Notes under the pieces: model-generated | What the model saw: only the letters and a program-made list of their open reading frames with translations | Told to the model about the DNA's origin: nothing | Databases searched by the model: none | DNA from: Amycolatopsis rifamycinica | Lineage (GTDB): Bacteria > Actinomycetota > Actinomycetes > Mycobacteriales > Pseudonocardiaceae | DNA length: 54,672 bases | Assembly: GCF_000695625.1 (NCBI RefSeq) | Contig: NZ_JMQI01000067.1 | Location: 1 to 54,672 of the forward strand | Reading direction: 5' to 3' | Shown: piece by piece, positions 15,481 to 23,819 of the stretch | How the letters are laid out: the number at the start of each line of letters is the position of its first letter | Position numbering within the stretch: the first letter of the stretch is position 1 | Translations under genes and position numbers: made by a program

Positions 15481-15495
15481 TCATACGTAGGATGA
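15481..15495. promoter_or_regulatory. Dyad operator between the CynX-type exporter and FadR-type regulator genes
   Basis: TCATACGTAGGATGA is a 15-base imperfect palindrome (TCAT-n-C...G-n-ATGA) in the 48-base divergent gap. Short dyads of this kind are typical GntR/FadR operators. Position supports the assignment; the base match to any specific consensus is loose. Confidence 0.45.
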
Positions 15496-15515
15496 TTGGA
15501 TGAAGGGATAATCCT

Positions 15516-16199
15516 GTGCCTCTGGCCACCACGCGCCGGGCAGGCCTCGTCGACCAGGTCATCGAGCAGTTGCGCACCGCGGTCACGCAGGGCGAATGGC
15601 CGGTCGGCGAACGCATCCCGACCGAGGTCGAGCTCGTCGAGCAGCTCGGCGTCGGGCGCAACACCGTCCGCGAGGCCGTCCGCGCGCTCGCGCACACCGG
15701 GCTCCTGGAGGTCCGGCAGGGCGACGGCACCTACGTGCGCGCCACCAGCGAGGTCTCCGGCGCGATCCGCCGGCTCTGCGGCTCGGAACTGCGGGAAGTC
15801 CTGCAGGTCCGGCGCACACTGGAGGTCGAAGGCGCGCGGCTCGCGGCCGTCGAGCGGACCGACGAAGAGGTCGCCGGGTTGCGAGCCCTGCTCGCCCGCC
15901 GCGAGACCGACCTGCGCGCGGGCCGCTGGCAGGACTTCGCCCGCACGGACGCCGAGTTCCACTGCGCCGTGGTCGCCGCCGGGCACAACCGGCTGCTGAC
16001 CGAGCTCTACCGCGGGCTGACGGAGGTCATCGCGGCCAGCATCGCGACGACGGCCAGCATCGCGCCGGGCGCGAACCACGTCCCCGAGATCGGCCACGAG
16101 GGCCTCGCCGACGCCATCGCCGGCCGCGACCCGGACCGCGCCGCCGCCGAGGCCTGCGGATTCCTCGACGAGCTCCTGGAACGCATCGAACCGGCCTGA
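15516..16199 (+). CDS. GntR-family regulator, FadR subfamily (FCD domain)
   Basis: 227 residues. The N-terminal winged helix reads GLVDQVIEQLRTAVTQGEW, VGERIPTEVELVEQLGVGRN and TVREAVRALAHTGLLEVRQG, the textbook GntR pattern. The C-terminal all-helical FCD domain shows LREVLQVRRTLEVEGARLA, DAEFHCAVVAAGHNRLL and a final ADAIAGRDPDRAAAEA helix. The metal/ligand-binding residues of FCD domains (Asp in FARTDAEFH, and His residues such as GHNRLL and GHEGLADAI) are present, so it probably binds a carboxylate ligand with a metal. The GTG start follows directly after the dyad at 15481-15495. It is the probable local repressor of the divergent MFS exporter. Confidence 0.92.
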   Translation: MPLATTRRAGLVDQVIEQLRTAVTQGEWPVGERIPTEVELVEQLGVGRNTVREAVRALAHTGLLEVRQGDGTYVRATSEVSGAIRRLCGSELREVLQVRRTLEVEGARLAAVERTDEEVAGLRALLARRETDLRAGRWQDFARTDAEFHCAVVAAGHNRLLTELYRGLTEVIAASIATTASIAPGANHVPEIGHEGLADAIAGRDPDRAAAEACGFLDELLERIEPA

Positions 16200-16250
16200 C
16201 GCCCCACTCCTCCCCGCAGCACCCGGACTGACCTGCGGTTTCTGCCGGAA

Positions 16251-16324
16251 TGGCATCATCGGCGACCCCTAGGGGTGCCATTTCAGGGTTGTCGTGGCAC
16301 CACCGTGGTGCCATATTCGTGCCA
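16251..16324 (+). promoter_or_regulatory. Phased operator array for the ribbon-helix-helix regulator
   Basis: Five half-sites of TGGCA(C/T)/GTGCCA: TGGCAT at 16251, GTGCCA at 16275, then a perfect 19-base dyad TGGCACCAC-C-GTGGTGCCA at 16295-16313, and GTGCCA at 16319 overlapping the start codon. Distances between same-orientation sites are 44 (16251 to 16295), 33 (16275 to 16308) and 11 bases (16308 to 16319), all multiples of 11. Ribbon-helix-helix dimers commonly bind such repeated short half-sites cooperatively and autoregulate. Confidence 0.7.
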
Positions 16325-16812
16325 TGGACCTGACGCCCTTCGTGGACGAACTCCGCCGGGAGCTCGCGGTCGCCGCCGAAGCGGCGGGCGAAGACGCCGT
16401 CGCCCTCGCCGAGCGGCTCACCGCGCCGCTCGAGTCGGCGATCCGGCTCACCCTGCTCGACGCCCTTTCGACCGCGGCCGACGAGATCACCCGCGACCTC
16501 GCCCCCGGGTCCGTCGAGGTACGCCTCCGCCGTCGCGAGGCCGAGTTCGCCGTCTCGCTGCCCACGGCCCCCGAACCGGCGCCGGCGGAGACGCCGCCGC
16601 CGCCCGAGACCGACGACGGCGCCGTGGCGCGCATCAACCTGCGGCTGCCCGAACAGCTGAAGCAGCGCGTCGAGGAAGCCGCCGGCCGGGACCGGATCTC
16701 CATCAACGCCTGGCTCGTCCGGGCCGCGAACAACGCGCTGGGCACCGGCCGCGACCGCCCCACCCAGCGCCGGACGGCCTTCGGCGAGAAGTACACCGGC
16801 TGGGTCCAGTAA
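16324..16812 (+). CDS. Ribbon-helix-helix regulator (HicB/Arc-like C-terminal domain)
   Basis: 162 residues. Residues 1-75 are mostly acidic helical sequence (ELAVAAEAAGEDAVALAERL), then a Pro/Glu linker (APEPAPAETPPPP). The C-terminal 45 residues form a ribbon-helix-helix: beta strand ARINLRLPEQL, helix KQRVEEAAGRDR, turn SINAW and helix LVRAANNAL. This resembles the DNA-binding end of HicB antitoxins, and such proteins are often labelled HicB-like, but no HicA toxin is adjacent, so a toxin-antitoxin role is not supported. It is the first gene of a set with the DUF4097 protein and DrrAB-type exporter, and the phased half-sites over its start indicate autoregulation of that set. Confidence 0.8.
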   Translation: MDLTPFVDELRRELAVAAEAAGEDAVALAERLTAPLESAIRLTLLDALSTAADEITRDLAPGSVEVRLRRREAEFAVSLPTAPEPAPAETPPPPETDDGAVARINLRLPEQLKQRVEEAAGRDRISINAWLVRAANNALGTGRDRPTQRRTAFGEKYTGWVQ

Positions 16813-16879
16813 CTCCCTCTTCCCCTTCACGTCTCCCACCTGCGGAGACGCCATTCGAGCACCCCAGGAGGGCGCAGCC

Positions 16880-17722
16880 ATGCCTGTTTTCCCGACCCCC
16901 GAGCCGATCACCGCCACGATCGACGTCAGCGTCGCCGACGTCCGGATCGTCGCCGGCGACAGCGCGGAAACGACCGTCGAGGTGACCCCGGCCGACCCTG
17001 GCGAAGACGAGGACGTCAAGGCCGTCGCGAAGACCCGCGTCGAGTTCGCCGGCGGCGAGCTGGTGGTCAAGGGCCCGAAGTACGTCACCAAGCTGTGGGG
17101 CCGGGCCGGCGCCCTGCACGTCACGGTCGAGCTGCCGGCCGGTTCGCAGATCGCCGGCACCGCCGCGATGGGTGACTTCCGCGTCACCGGACGAGTCGGC
17201 CCCAGCCGCTTCAAGACCTCCGTCGGCGACATCCACCTCGGCGAAGCCGCCCGGCTCGAGGCGAACACGGCGACCGGGAACGTCACCGTCGAGCGGGCCA
17301 CCGGGCACGCCGAGGTCGGCACCGGCTCCGGCGAGCTGCGGATCCGCGAGATCGACGGCACCGCCGTCCTGAAGAACTCCAACGGCGAGACCCGCGTCGG
17401 CGAAGTGACCGGCGACCTGCGGGTGAACGTCGCCAACGGCGACATCCTCGTCGACCTCGCCCACGCCGGCGTGCACGCCAAGACCGCCGCCGGCGACATC
17501 CGGCTCGGCGAGGTCGTGCGCGACCGGGTCGTCCTCGAGACCGCCGTCGGCGAGATCGAGGTCGGCATCCGCGAGGGCAGCGCCGCGTGGCTCGAGCTGA
17601 ACTCGCTGGTCGGCTCCGTGCGCAACACGCTCACGCCGTCCGACGGGCCGGGCGGCACCACCGAGACCGTCGAGGTCAAAGCCCACTCCTACACCGGCGA
17701 CATCGTCATCCACCGCGCCTGA
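16880..17722 (+). CDS. DUF4097-family beta-helix protein
   Basis: 280 residues, no signal peptide, cytoplasmic by sequence. It is built from short repeated beta turns of the form GDxxLGE / TGNVTVE / SGELRIRE / NGETRVGE / NGDILVDL / AGDIRLGE / VGEIEVG, the adhesin-like single-stranded beta-helix repeat of DUF4097/DUF4098. The ATG is preceded by GGAGGG. The ABC exporter ATPase starts 27 bases downstream and the RHH regulator ends 67 bases upstream. DUF4097 proteins regularly accompany DrrAB-type exporters and small regulators in actinomycetes; their biochemical role is unknown. Confidence 0.85.
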   Translation: MPVFPTPEPITATIDVSVADVRIVAGDSAETTVEVTPADPGEDEDVKAVAKTRVEFAGGELVVKGPKYVTKLWGRAGALHVTVELPAGSQIAGTAAMGDFRVTGRVGPSRFKTSVGDIHLGEAARLEANTATGNVTVERATGHAEVGTGSGELRIREIDGTAVLKNSNGETRVGEVTGDLRVNVANGDILVDLAHAGVHAKTAAGDIRLGEVVRDRVVLETAVGEIEVGIREGSAAWLELNSLVGSVRNTLTPSDGPGGTTETVEVKAHSYTGDIVIHRA

Positions 17723-17749
17723 AACTCCACACGAAGACAGGGGAAATCC

Positions 17750-18706
17750 ATGCCAGACGCCATCGTGGCCGAGGGATTGGTCAAGAAGTACGGGAAGGTC
17801 ACCGCGCTCGACGGGATGACCTTGGCGGTACCGGAAGGCACGGTGCTGGGGGTGCTCGGGCCGAACGGCGCCGGGAAGACCACCACCGTCCAGATCCTCA
17901 CGACCCTGCAGAAGCCCGACGCGGGCCGGGCGACGGTCGCCGGGTTCGACGTCGTCAAGGACGCGCACCGGCTGCGCTCGCACATCGGCGCCTCGGGGCA
18001 GTACGCCGCCGTCGACCCGGAACTGACCGGGGCGGAGAACCTCGAGATGGTCGGGCGGCTGTACCACCTGGGCACCAAGCGGGCCAAGGCCCGCGGCCGG
18101 GAGCTGCTGGCCCGGTTCAGCCTGGCCGACGCCGCCGACCGCCCGGTCAGGGGCTACTCCGGCGGCATGCGGCGCCGGCTCGACCTGGCCGGCGCGCTGG
18201 TGGCCAACCCGCCGGTGCTGTTCCTCGACGAGCCCACCACCGGGCTCGACCCGCGGGCCCGCACCGAGCTGTGGGACGTCATCACCGAGCTGGTCGCGGG
18301 CGGCACCACACTGCTGCTCACCACGCAGTACCTGGAGGAAGCCGACCGCCTCGCCGACAGCATCGCCGTCGTCGACCACGGGCGCGTGATCGCCCGCGGC
18401 ACCGCCGACGAGCTCAAGGACCTCGTCGGCGGCGAGCGGATCGAGCTGACCGTCGGCACCCACGACGACGTCCTGGTGGCCCGCCGCGCCCTGGCCCGGC
18501 TGGCCAGCGGCGAGCCGCAGGCGGGGGCGTTCCGGCTCACCGTGCCCGTGACCCACGGCGCGAAAGCGCTTACCGAAGCCTTGGCGATCCTCGCAGCGGA
18601 GGGCGTCGACGTCCGCGACGTCGGTGTCCGCCGTCCCACCCTCGACGACGTTTTCCTGTCCCTCACCGGCCACGAGGTGGCCGAAACCGCGAAGGAGGCC
18701 GTGTGA
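17750..18706 (+). CDS. ABC exporter ATPase, DrrA (daunorubicin-resistance) type
   Basis: 318 residues. Walker A GPNGAGKTT, Q-loop region, signature YSGGMRRRLDLAGAL, Walker B VLFLDEPTTGLD, and H-loop LLLTTQYLEEA. The YSGGMRRRLD signature and the GLDPRART motif are those of the DrrA subfamily, which couples to a separate ABC-2 permease. The C-terminal 90 residues (ERIELTVGTHDDV, then RPTLDDVFL) are the DrrA-specific accessory domain. The stop overlaps the permease start by one base (TGATG), implying coupled translation. Export of a hydrophobic compound or lipid is the expected role; no antibiotic cluster is adjacent, so the substrate is open. Confidence 0.93.
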   Translation: MPDAIVAEGLVKKYGKVTALDGMTLAVPEGTVLGVLGPNGAGKTTTVQILTTLQKPDAGRATVAGFDVVKDAHRLRSHIGASGQYAAVDPELTGAENLEMVGRLYHLGTKRAKARGRELLARFSLADAADRPVRGYSGGMRRRLDLAGALVANPPVLFLDEPTTGLDPRARTELWDVITELVAGGTTLLLTTQYLEEADRLADSIAVVDHGRVIARGTADELKDLVGGERIELTVGTHDDVLVARRALARLASGEPQAGAFRLTVPVTHGAKALTEALAILAAEGVDVRDVGVRRPTLDDVFLSLTGHEVAETAKEAV

Positions 18707-19509
18707 TGAACGCGGTGCAGATGGCCGTGACCGACGGCGTGACCGTGGCCAAGCGCAACTCGATCAAGATCTTCCGGTCACTGGACCTGCTCGGGTCGCT
18801 CGTGTTCACGCCGGTGATGTTCGTGCTGCTCTTCGGGTACGTCTTCGGCAGCGTGATCGACATCCCGGGCCTGTCCTACCGCGAGTTCATGCTCCCGGGG
18901 ATCTTCACCTTGGCGGTGGCGATGGGCGGCATCGTCACCGGCTACGGGCTGACCGACGACCTGCAGAAGGGCATCATCGACCGCTTCCGCTCGCTGCCCA
19001 TGTCACCGGCCGCGGTGCTGATCGGGCGGACCACCGCCGACCTCATCCTCAGCACCGCGAGCCTGCTCATCATGGGTCTGGTCGGGCTGCTGGTCGGCTG
19101 GCGCATCCACACCGGCGTGCTGGAGGCGCTGGGCGGGATCGTCCTGCTGCTGGCGTTCTCCTACGCGCTGTCGTGGGTGATGGGCGCGCTCGGCCTGGCC
19201 GTGCGCAAGCCCGAGGTGTTCAACAACGTCTCGATGGTGGTCGTGTTCCCGCTGACGTTCCTGGCCAACACGTTCGTCGACAGCGGCCGCCTGCCCGGCC
19301 CGCTGCGGGCGATCGCGGACTGGAACCCGGTGTCGGCGGTCACCCAGGCGGCGCGCGAACTGTTCGGCAACACCAGCGCGGCCCTGCCGCCGCGCGACGT
19401 CTGGCCGATGCAGCACGCGCTCCTGGCGTCGGTGCTGTGGATCGCGCTGCTGCTGGCGATCTTCGTGCCGCTTTCGGTGCGCTGCTACAAGAAGGCCACG
19501 AGCCACTGA
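18706..19509 (+). CDS. ABC-2 type permease, DrrB type
   Basis: 267 residues with six hydrophobic segments, for example LVFTPVMFVLLFGYVFG, LLIMGLVGLLVGW and the last ALLASVLWIALLLAIFVPL. The ABC-2 signature LPMSPAAVLIGRTTADL and the conserved WNPVSAVTQAARELFGN near the C-terminus are DrrB/NodJ features. The one-base overlap with the ATPase gene fixes the start. It forms the membrane half of the exporter encoded here and is the end of the operon beginning with the RHH regulator. It converges with map, with one base between the stops. Confidence 0.93.
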   Translation: MNAVQMAVTDGVTVAKRNSIKIFRSLDLLGSLVFTPVMFVLLFGYVFGSVIDIPGLSYREFMLPGIFTLAVAMGGIVTGYGLTDDLQKGIIDRFRSLPMSPAAVLIGRTTADLILSTASLLIMGLVGLLVGWRIHTGVLEALGGIVLLLAFSYALSWVMGALGLAVRKPEVFNNVSMVVVFPLTFLANTFVDSGRLPGPLRAIADWNPVSAVTQAARELFGNTSAALPPRDVWPMQHALLASVLWIALLLAIFVPLSVRCYKKATSH

Positions 19510-19510
19510 G

Positions 19511-20368
19511 TCAGGGCAGCGTGAGGATCTCGCTGCCGTCGGCCGTCACCACGAGGGTGTGCTCGAACTGGGCCGTCCACTTCTTGTCCTTCGTGGTGAC
19601 GGTCCAGTCGTCGGCCCAGATGTCGTAGTCGATGGTGCCCAGCGTGATCATCGGCTCGATCGTGAAGGTCATGCCCTCCTCGATGATCGTGTCGACGGAG
19701 GGCTCTTCGTAGTGCAGGACCGTCGGGGGCGTGTGGAACGCCGGGCCGACGCCGTGGCCGGTGAAGTCGCGGACCACGCCGTAGCCGAAGCGCTTGGCGT
19801 AGGACTCGATCACCCGGCCGATGACGTTCAGCTGACGGCCCGGGCGGACCGCCTTGATCGCCCGCAGCGTCGCCTCGCGGGTGCGCTCCACCAGCAGGCG
19901 GGCCTCCTCGGAGACGTCGCCGGCCAAGAAGGTCGCGTTCGTGTCGCCGTGGACGCCGCCGATGTAGGCGGTGACGTCGATGTTGCAGATGTCGCCGTCC
20001 TCGATCACCGTCGAGTCCGGGATGCCGTGGCAGATCACCTCGTTGAGCGACGTGCAGCACGACTTCGGGAACCGGCGGTAGCCCAGCGTGGAGGGGTAGG
20101 CGTGGTGGTCGAGCAGGAACTCGTGCACCACCTTGTCGATGTCGTCCGTGGTGGCGCCCGGCTTGACGGCCTTGCCGCCCTCCTCCAGCGCCTGGGCCGC
20201 GATGCGGCCGGCGACCCGCATGGCCTCGATCACCTCGGGCGTGCGCACGCCGTTGCCGGTGTCCCGCTTCGGCGCCGGCTTGTCCACGTACTCGGGACGG
20301 GCGATGGAACTGGGGACGTCACGGCGCGGCGTCTGGACGCCGGGAACGAGCGGGGCACGAACGGACAT
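19511..20368 (-). CDS. map: Type I methionyl aminopeptidase
   Basis: 285 residues. It removes the N-terminal Met from nascent proteins. The metal ligands of the pita-bread fold are visible: two Asp in ICNIDVTAYIGGVHGDTN, His in FTGHGVGPAFH, Glu in FTIEPM, Glu in QFEHTLVV. CCTSLNEVICHGIPD precedes them. An N-terminal extension of about 40 residues (RPEYVDKPAPKR, with a PxxP-like motif) is the feature of actinobacterial MapB/MetAP1c, which binds the ribosome. The order relative to the PBP, GNAT, ispG, rip1 and dxr genes matches the mycobacterial chromosome (mapB, Rv2861c). Confidence 0.95.
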   Translation of the reverse strand: MSVRAPLVPGVQTPRRDVPSSIARPEYVDKPAPKRDTGNGVRTPEVIEAMRVAGRIAAQALEEGGKAVKPGATTDDIDKVVHEFLLDHHAYPSTLGYRRFPKSCCTSLNEVICHGIPDSTVIEDGDICNIDVTAYIGGVHGDTNATFLAGDVSEEARLLVERTREATLRAIKAVRPGRQLNVIGRVIESYAKRFGYGVVRDFTGHGVGPAFHTPPTVLHYEEPSVDTIIEEGMTFTIEPMITLGTIDYDIWADDWTVTTKDKKWTAQFEHTLVVTADGSEILTLP

Positions 20369-20391
20369 GCCCCCACCTTACGACGGTGCGC

Positions 20392-22182
20392 TCAGCCGAT
20401 CCCCGCCAGGAACCGGTGCGCGGCCTGCACCGCCGGTTTGGATGACCCGGCTTCGGTCAGCAGCACGGCGAACGCCAGGTCGCCGCGGTAGCCGACGAAC
20501 CAGCCGTGCGAGCGGGAGCCGTCGCCGAACTGGGCGGTGCCGGTCTTGCCCGCGACGCCGGGGATGTCCCGCAGCCCGGTCGCGGTCCCCGCCGTGACGA
20601 CGTCCCGCATCATCCCGCGCAGGGCGTCCAGGACCTCCTGCGACGGCGGGTCGCCGACGTTCTGGGTGGTCGCGGGCATGCCCTTGACGATCGACGGCGA
20701 CGGCACCTTCCCGGCCTGCACGGTGGCCGCGACCAGCGCCATGCCGAACGGGCTGGTCACCACCCGGCCCTGGCCGAAGCCGTTTTCCGCCCGCTGGACG
20801 GCGGAGTCGCTGGCCGGCACGTCCCCGGTCACCGTGGTCAGGCCCGGGACGACGAAGTCGGCGCCGAGGCCGAACGAGCGGGCGGTCTCGGTGAGCGACG
20901 GCCCCGGCAGGCTCGCGGCGAGCCGGGCGAAGGTCGTGTTGCAGGACCGCGCGAACGCCGTCGTCAGCGGCACCCGGCCCAGGTCGAACCGGCCTTCGTT
21001 CGGCACCACGCGGTTCTCGATCGTCGTCGTCCCCGGGCAGTCGACCGGGCTGCCCGCCTCGGCCTCCCCCGCCGACAGCGCGGCCGCCGCCGTCACGATC
21101 TTGAACGTCGACCCCGGCGGGTAGCGCCCGGACAGGGCCAGCGAGCCCTCCTCGTCGGCGGCGTCGTTCTGGGCGACCGCGAGGATGTCCCCGCTCGAGG
21201 GCTGGACCGCGACCAGCGCGGCGGAGTACGGCTCGGTCTCGAGGGCCTTTTCGGCGGCGGCCTGGATCTTCGTGCTGAGCGTGCTGGTGACGGCGGGCGC
21301 GGGCCGCGGCGGCTCGGCCTTGAGCTCGGCGGCCTCGCCGCCGGTGACGTCACGGGTGACGATCCGCCAGCCCGCCGCCCCGGCCAGCTGCTGCTCGACC
21401 AGGGCGCGGATGCCCGGCAGGACCTGCTGCCCGGAGCCGCGGGTCACCGGCAGGAGCCGTTCCTGGCTGGCGAACCGGACGCCGGGCAGGTCGTAGATCG
21501 CCGGCTTGACCCGCTGGTAGTCGCCGGCCCGCAGGGTGATCACCGGGTAGGCGTCGCCGGGCTTGGTCTTGGTCATCCCGTCGAGCACGGACCGGCCGGT
21601 GACCGACGGCTCGTACCGGTGCAGCGCCTTGGCGAGGGTCCCGGCGACGGCACTCGCGTTGCCGGCCTTCTGCGGGTCGACGACCACGCCGATCACGGTC
21701 TGCGGCCGCATCAGCGCCACGCCGTCGCGGTCGAGGACCGGGGCCGTGTCGGGCAGCTGCGGGAGCAGGCCGAGGGTCTGGCCGACGGCCAGCTGGGGGT
21801 GCACGACCGTCGGCTGCCAGTGCACCTGCCAGCCGTTCCCGGTCGCCCGCAGCTGGGCGTCGGCGCGGTAGGACCAGGTGCGGCCGTGCGGAAGGTGCCA
21901 GGTGAGCCGGTAGCCGGCGGTCACGACGTCGCCGTCCGGCTGTTTCACCTCTTCGTCGTCGACGTCGAGCGCCTCGGGGTCGAGCACGCCGCGCACCTGG
22001 CTCAGCACGGTCTTCGCGGCCTCGGGCGAGTCGGTGTTCGCCGCCGCGGCGGCGACGTCCCCGGACGCGACGGCGTCGAGGAAGGCGGAAAGGGCGTCCC
22101 CGGGACCGTCGCCCGAGCACCCGGCCGTGGTCGCGGCCGCGAGCAGCAGCACCGCGAGAGCACGGGGCAGACGTGCGCTCAT
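20392..22182 (-). CDS. Class B penicillin-binding lipoprotein (MecA-N/NTF2 domain, dimerisation domain, transpeptidase)
   Basis: 596 residues. The lipobox is TTAGC (signal LAVLLLAAATTAGCSGD). Residues 30-150 form the NTF2-like MecA-N domain (DALSAFLDAVASGDVAAAAA), then a PBP dimer domain (RDGVALMRPQTVIGVVVDP), then the transpeptidase: SxxK at Ser358-Lys361 (GSTFK), SxN at Ser413-Asn415 (RSCNTTF), KTG at Lys546 (AGKTGTAQF). It cross-links peptidoglycan at the outer membrane face. This is the architecture of mycobacterial Rv2864c/PbpA-like lipoproteins and of MecA/PBP3-type enzymes with low beta-lactam affinity; resistance here is not implied. The ATG at 22182 was chosen because it starts the lipoprotein signal. 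It lies 23 bases upstream of map on the same strand. Confidence 0.93.
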   Translation of the reverse strand: MSARLPRALAVLLLAAATTAGCSGDGPGDALSAFLDAVASGDVAAAAANTDSPEAAKTVLSQVRGVLDPEALDVDDEEVKQPDGDVVTAGYRLTWHLPHGRTWSYRADAQLRATGNGWQVHWQPTVVHPQLAVGQTLGLLPQLPDTAPVLDRDGVALMRPQTVIGVVVDPQKAGNASAVAGTLAKALHRYEPSVTGRSVLDGMTKTKPGDAYPVITLRAGDYQRVKPAIYDLPGVRFASQERLLPVTRGSGQQVLPGIRALVEQQLAGAAGWRIVTRDVTGGEAAELKAEPPRPAPAVTSTLSTKIQAAAEKALETEPYSAALVAVQPSSGDILAVAQNDAADEEGSLALSGRYPPGSTFKIVTAAAALSAGEAEAGSPVDCPGTTTIENRVVPNEGRFDLGRVPLTTAFARSCNTTFARLAASLPGPSLTETARSFGLGADFVVPGLTTVTGDVPASDSAVQRAENGFGQGRVVTSPFGMALVAATVQAGKVPSPSIVKGMPATTQNVGDPPSQEVLDALRGMMRDVVTAGTATGLRDIPGVAGKTGTAQFGDGSRSHGWFVGYRGDLAFAVLLTEAGSSKPAVQAAHRFLAGIG

Positions 22183-22243
22183 GGCGGGATGATGCCTGGT
22201 CAGAGCGGTGCGGCGGCTGTGCAACACCGCCACGGAAGAGTGG

Positions 22244-23098
22244 TTAGAACAGCACCGTCGCGTACTGGCCGACCTGCTTGAACCCGATCTTGCGGTAGGC
22301 CGCGAGGGCGGGGGTGTTGAAGGCGTTGACGTACAGGCTGGCTGTGCGGCCGAGGCCACGGACGAGCCGGTTCACCACCGCGGCGGTGCCGGCGGTGCCG
22401 AGCCCGTCGCCGCGGCGGTCGGGGTGCACCCAGACGCCCTGGATCTGCCCGACGGTGGCCGACATGGCGCCGATCTCGGCCTTGAAGACGACTTCGCCGT
22501 CTTCGAAGCGGGCGAACGCGCGGCCGGCGCCGATCAGCTCGGTCACCCGGGCGCGGTAGCTGGCGCCGCCGTCACCGCTGCGCGGGTCGACGCCGACCTC
22601 CTCGATGAACATGGCGACGGCCGCGGGCAGGTACCGCTCGAGCTCGTCCGGCCGGACGGGCCGGACCAGCGGATCGGCGGCGACGAGCGGGGTGCTGTCC
22701 AGGGCCATCAGCGGCTGGTCGTCGCGGACTTCGCGGGCGGGGCCCCACTCGCCTTCGAGCTCGTCCCACAGGCCGAGGACCTGCTCGGCCGGGCCGACGA
22801 GCGAGGAGCAGGTGCGTTGCCTTCTCAGGGCACGATCGGCGAAGGAGCGCAACGCGGGCGCGTTGCCGCGCAGCGGGATGAGGTTGGGCCCGGAAAAGCA
22901 CAGCCCTTGGAGCCGTCCGGCTCGGACCGGACGGCTGTCGGCGGCCCAGAGCTCGCCACCGAGCCGCCACGGGTCGAGGCCCGCGGCCTCGACCCGGGCG
23001 CTGACCATGCAGCTGCCCACCGGGTCCGCGGCCAAAGCGGCACGGACCGCCGGATAGTCCCGATCATCGAGCAGCCGTGCACCTGCAAGCCGCAACAC
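22244..23098 (-). CDS. GNAT N-acetyltransferase with N-terminal DUF4081 domain
   Basis: 284 residues. The N-terminal half (VLRLAGARLLDDRDYPAVR, MVSARVEAAGLDPWRLGGE, GNLIPL-like segment) is the DUF4081 domain that precedes a GNAT fold in actinobacteria; the C-terminal half has the acetyl-CoA motif VWVHPDRRGDGLGTAGTAAVV and ends NAFNTPALAAYRKIGFKQVG. The GTG at 23098 was chosen, giving an N-terminus at the domain boundary and GGAG upstream; the open frame extends further without homology. It is the positional counterpart of mycobacterial Rv2867c, next to the PBP lipoprotein and ispG. Substrate unknown. Confidence 0.88.
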   Translation of the reverse strand: MLRLAGARLLDDRDYPAVRAALAADPVGSCMVSARVEAAGLDPWRLGGELWAADSRPVRAGRLQGLCFSGPNLIPLRGNAPALRSFADRALRRQRTCSSLVGPAEQVLGLWDELEGEWGPAREVRDDQPLMALDSTPLVAADPLVRPVRPDELERYLPAAVAMFIEEVGVDPRSGDGGASYRARVTELIGAGRAFARFEDGEVVFKAEIGAMSATVGQIQGVWVHPDRRGDGLGTAGTAAVVNRLVRGLGRTASLYVNAFNTPALAAYRKIGFKQVGQYATVLF

Positions 23099-23197
23099 GG
23101 GCTCCAGGGTGCCAGATTCGGCCGGTAAACGGAACGCGAGGCCGTCGACACGGTGAGATGAACGCGCGAGCCGGGCGTCCCGGGCAGAATCGGGGGC

Positions 23198-23404
23198 ATG
23201 CAGAGGTACACGTACAAGGTCGTCGAGGTCCGGGAAAAGCTTCTCGGGGGCAAGATGTCGGGCGGCAAGCTGGAGAAGCTGCTGAACGACCACGCGGCCG
23301 ACGGGTGGCAGCTCAAAGCGATCACGGCCACCGAGGTGAAGGGGCGGGTCGGGCCTGGTGGGGTCGAAGGCTTGCTGGTCACGTTCGAGCGGCCGGTGCA
23401 GTAG
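23198..23404 (+). CDS. DUF4177 small protein
   Basis: 68 residues, matching DUF4177: the opening YTYKVVEVREKLLGGKM, a central helix KLEKLLNDHAADGWQLKAI and a final strand LLVTFERP. Such proteins are single-domain, cytoplasmic and of unknown function. The ATG at 23198 is the natural start. It is divergent from the DUF4081-GNAT gene and converges with the VOC gene. Confidence 0.8.
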   Translation: MQRYTYKVVEVREKLLGGKMSGGKLEKLLNDHAADGWQLKAITATEVKGRVGPGGVEGLLVTFERPVQ

Positions 23405-23422
23405 CGGCAGCCGCCTCGGGTG

Positions 23423-23815
23423 TCAGGCCGCGCCGCGGTAGGTGCCGATCGTCCAGGAGTTGCCCTCCGGATCGCGGAGGCTGAACGTGTGCGAGCCGTA
23501 CTCGGTGTCGGTCAGCCCGGCCGTGATCTCCGCGCCGGCGTCCCGCACCCGCGCGTGGATCTCGTCCACCCGGTCCGACACCACATACACCGCGGCCGCA
23601 CCCGGCTTCATGGCGTCGTGGACGCCGTCCGGCGGGCGGACGCTGCCCAGCATCACCGCGCCGCCTTCGGGCCAGCGCAGCTCGGCGTGCGCGATCAGGT
23701 CGCCCTCGGGCACCACCAAGGCCTCGGTGAAGCCCAGGACGTCGACGAGGAACCGGACCGCGGCCGGGGCGTCGTCGTACCGGAGGGCGGGCCAGACGTT
23801 CGGTTCAGGAGTCAT
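23423..23815 (-). CDS. VOC-superfamily (glyoxalase/bleomycin-resistance-like) protein
   Basis: 130 residues with the paired beta-alpha-beta-beta-beta pattern: PALRYDDAPAAVRFLVDVLGF, AHAELRWPEGGAVMLG, AVYVVSDRVDEIHARV, and the closing SLRDPEGNSWTIGTY (the DPEGN motif). The AraC-type regulator stops 4 bases upstream of its ATG on the same strand, so the two are cotranscribed. VOC proteins range from metal-dependent isomerases to antibiotic-binding proteins; the paired regulator suggests an inducible small-molecule response, but this is inference. Confidence 0.88.
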   Translation of the reverse strand: MTPEPNVWPALRYDDAPAAVRFLVDVLGFTEALVVPEGDLIAHAELRWPEGGAVMLGSVRPPDGVHDAMKPGAAAVYVVSDRVDEIHARVRDAGAEITAGLTDTEYGSHTFSLRDPEGNSWTIGTYRGAA

Positions 23816-23819
23816 GCCG

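Noticed and set aside
14262..15503. 413-codon plus-strand ORF opposite the CynX-type transporter
   Set aside because: Composition of an antisense frame (Gly/Arg/Glu/His-rich); the minus strand has membrane helices and family motifs.
16324..16812. HicAB toxin-antitoxin system
   Set aside because: Only the RHH protein resembles HicB; no HicA-like small gene lies on either side.
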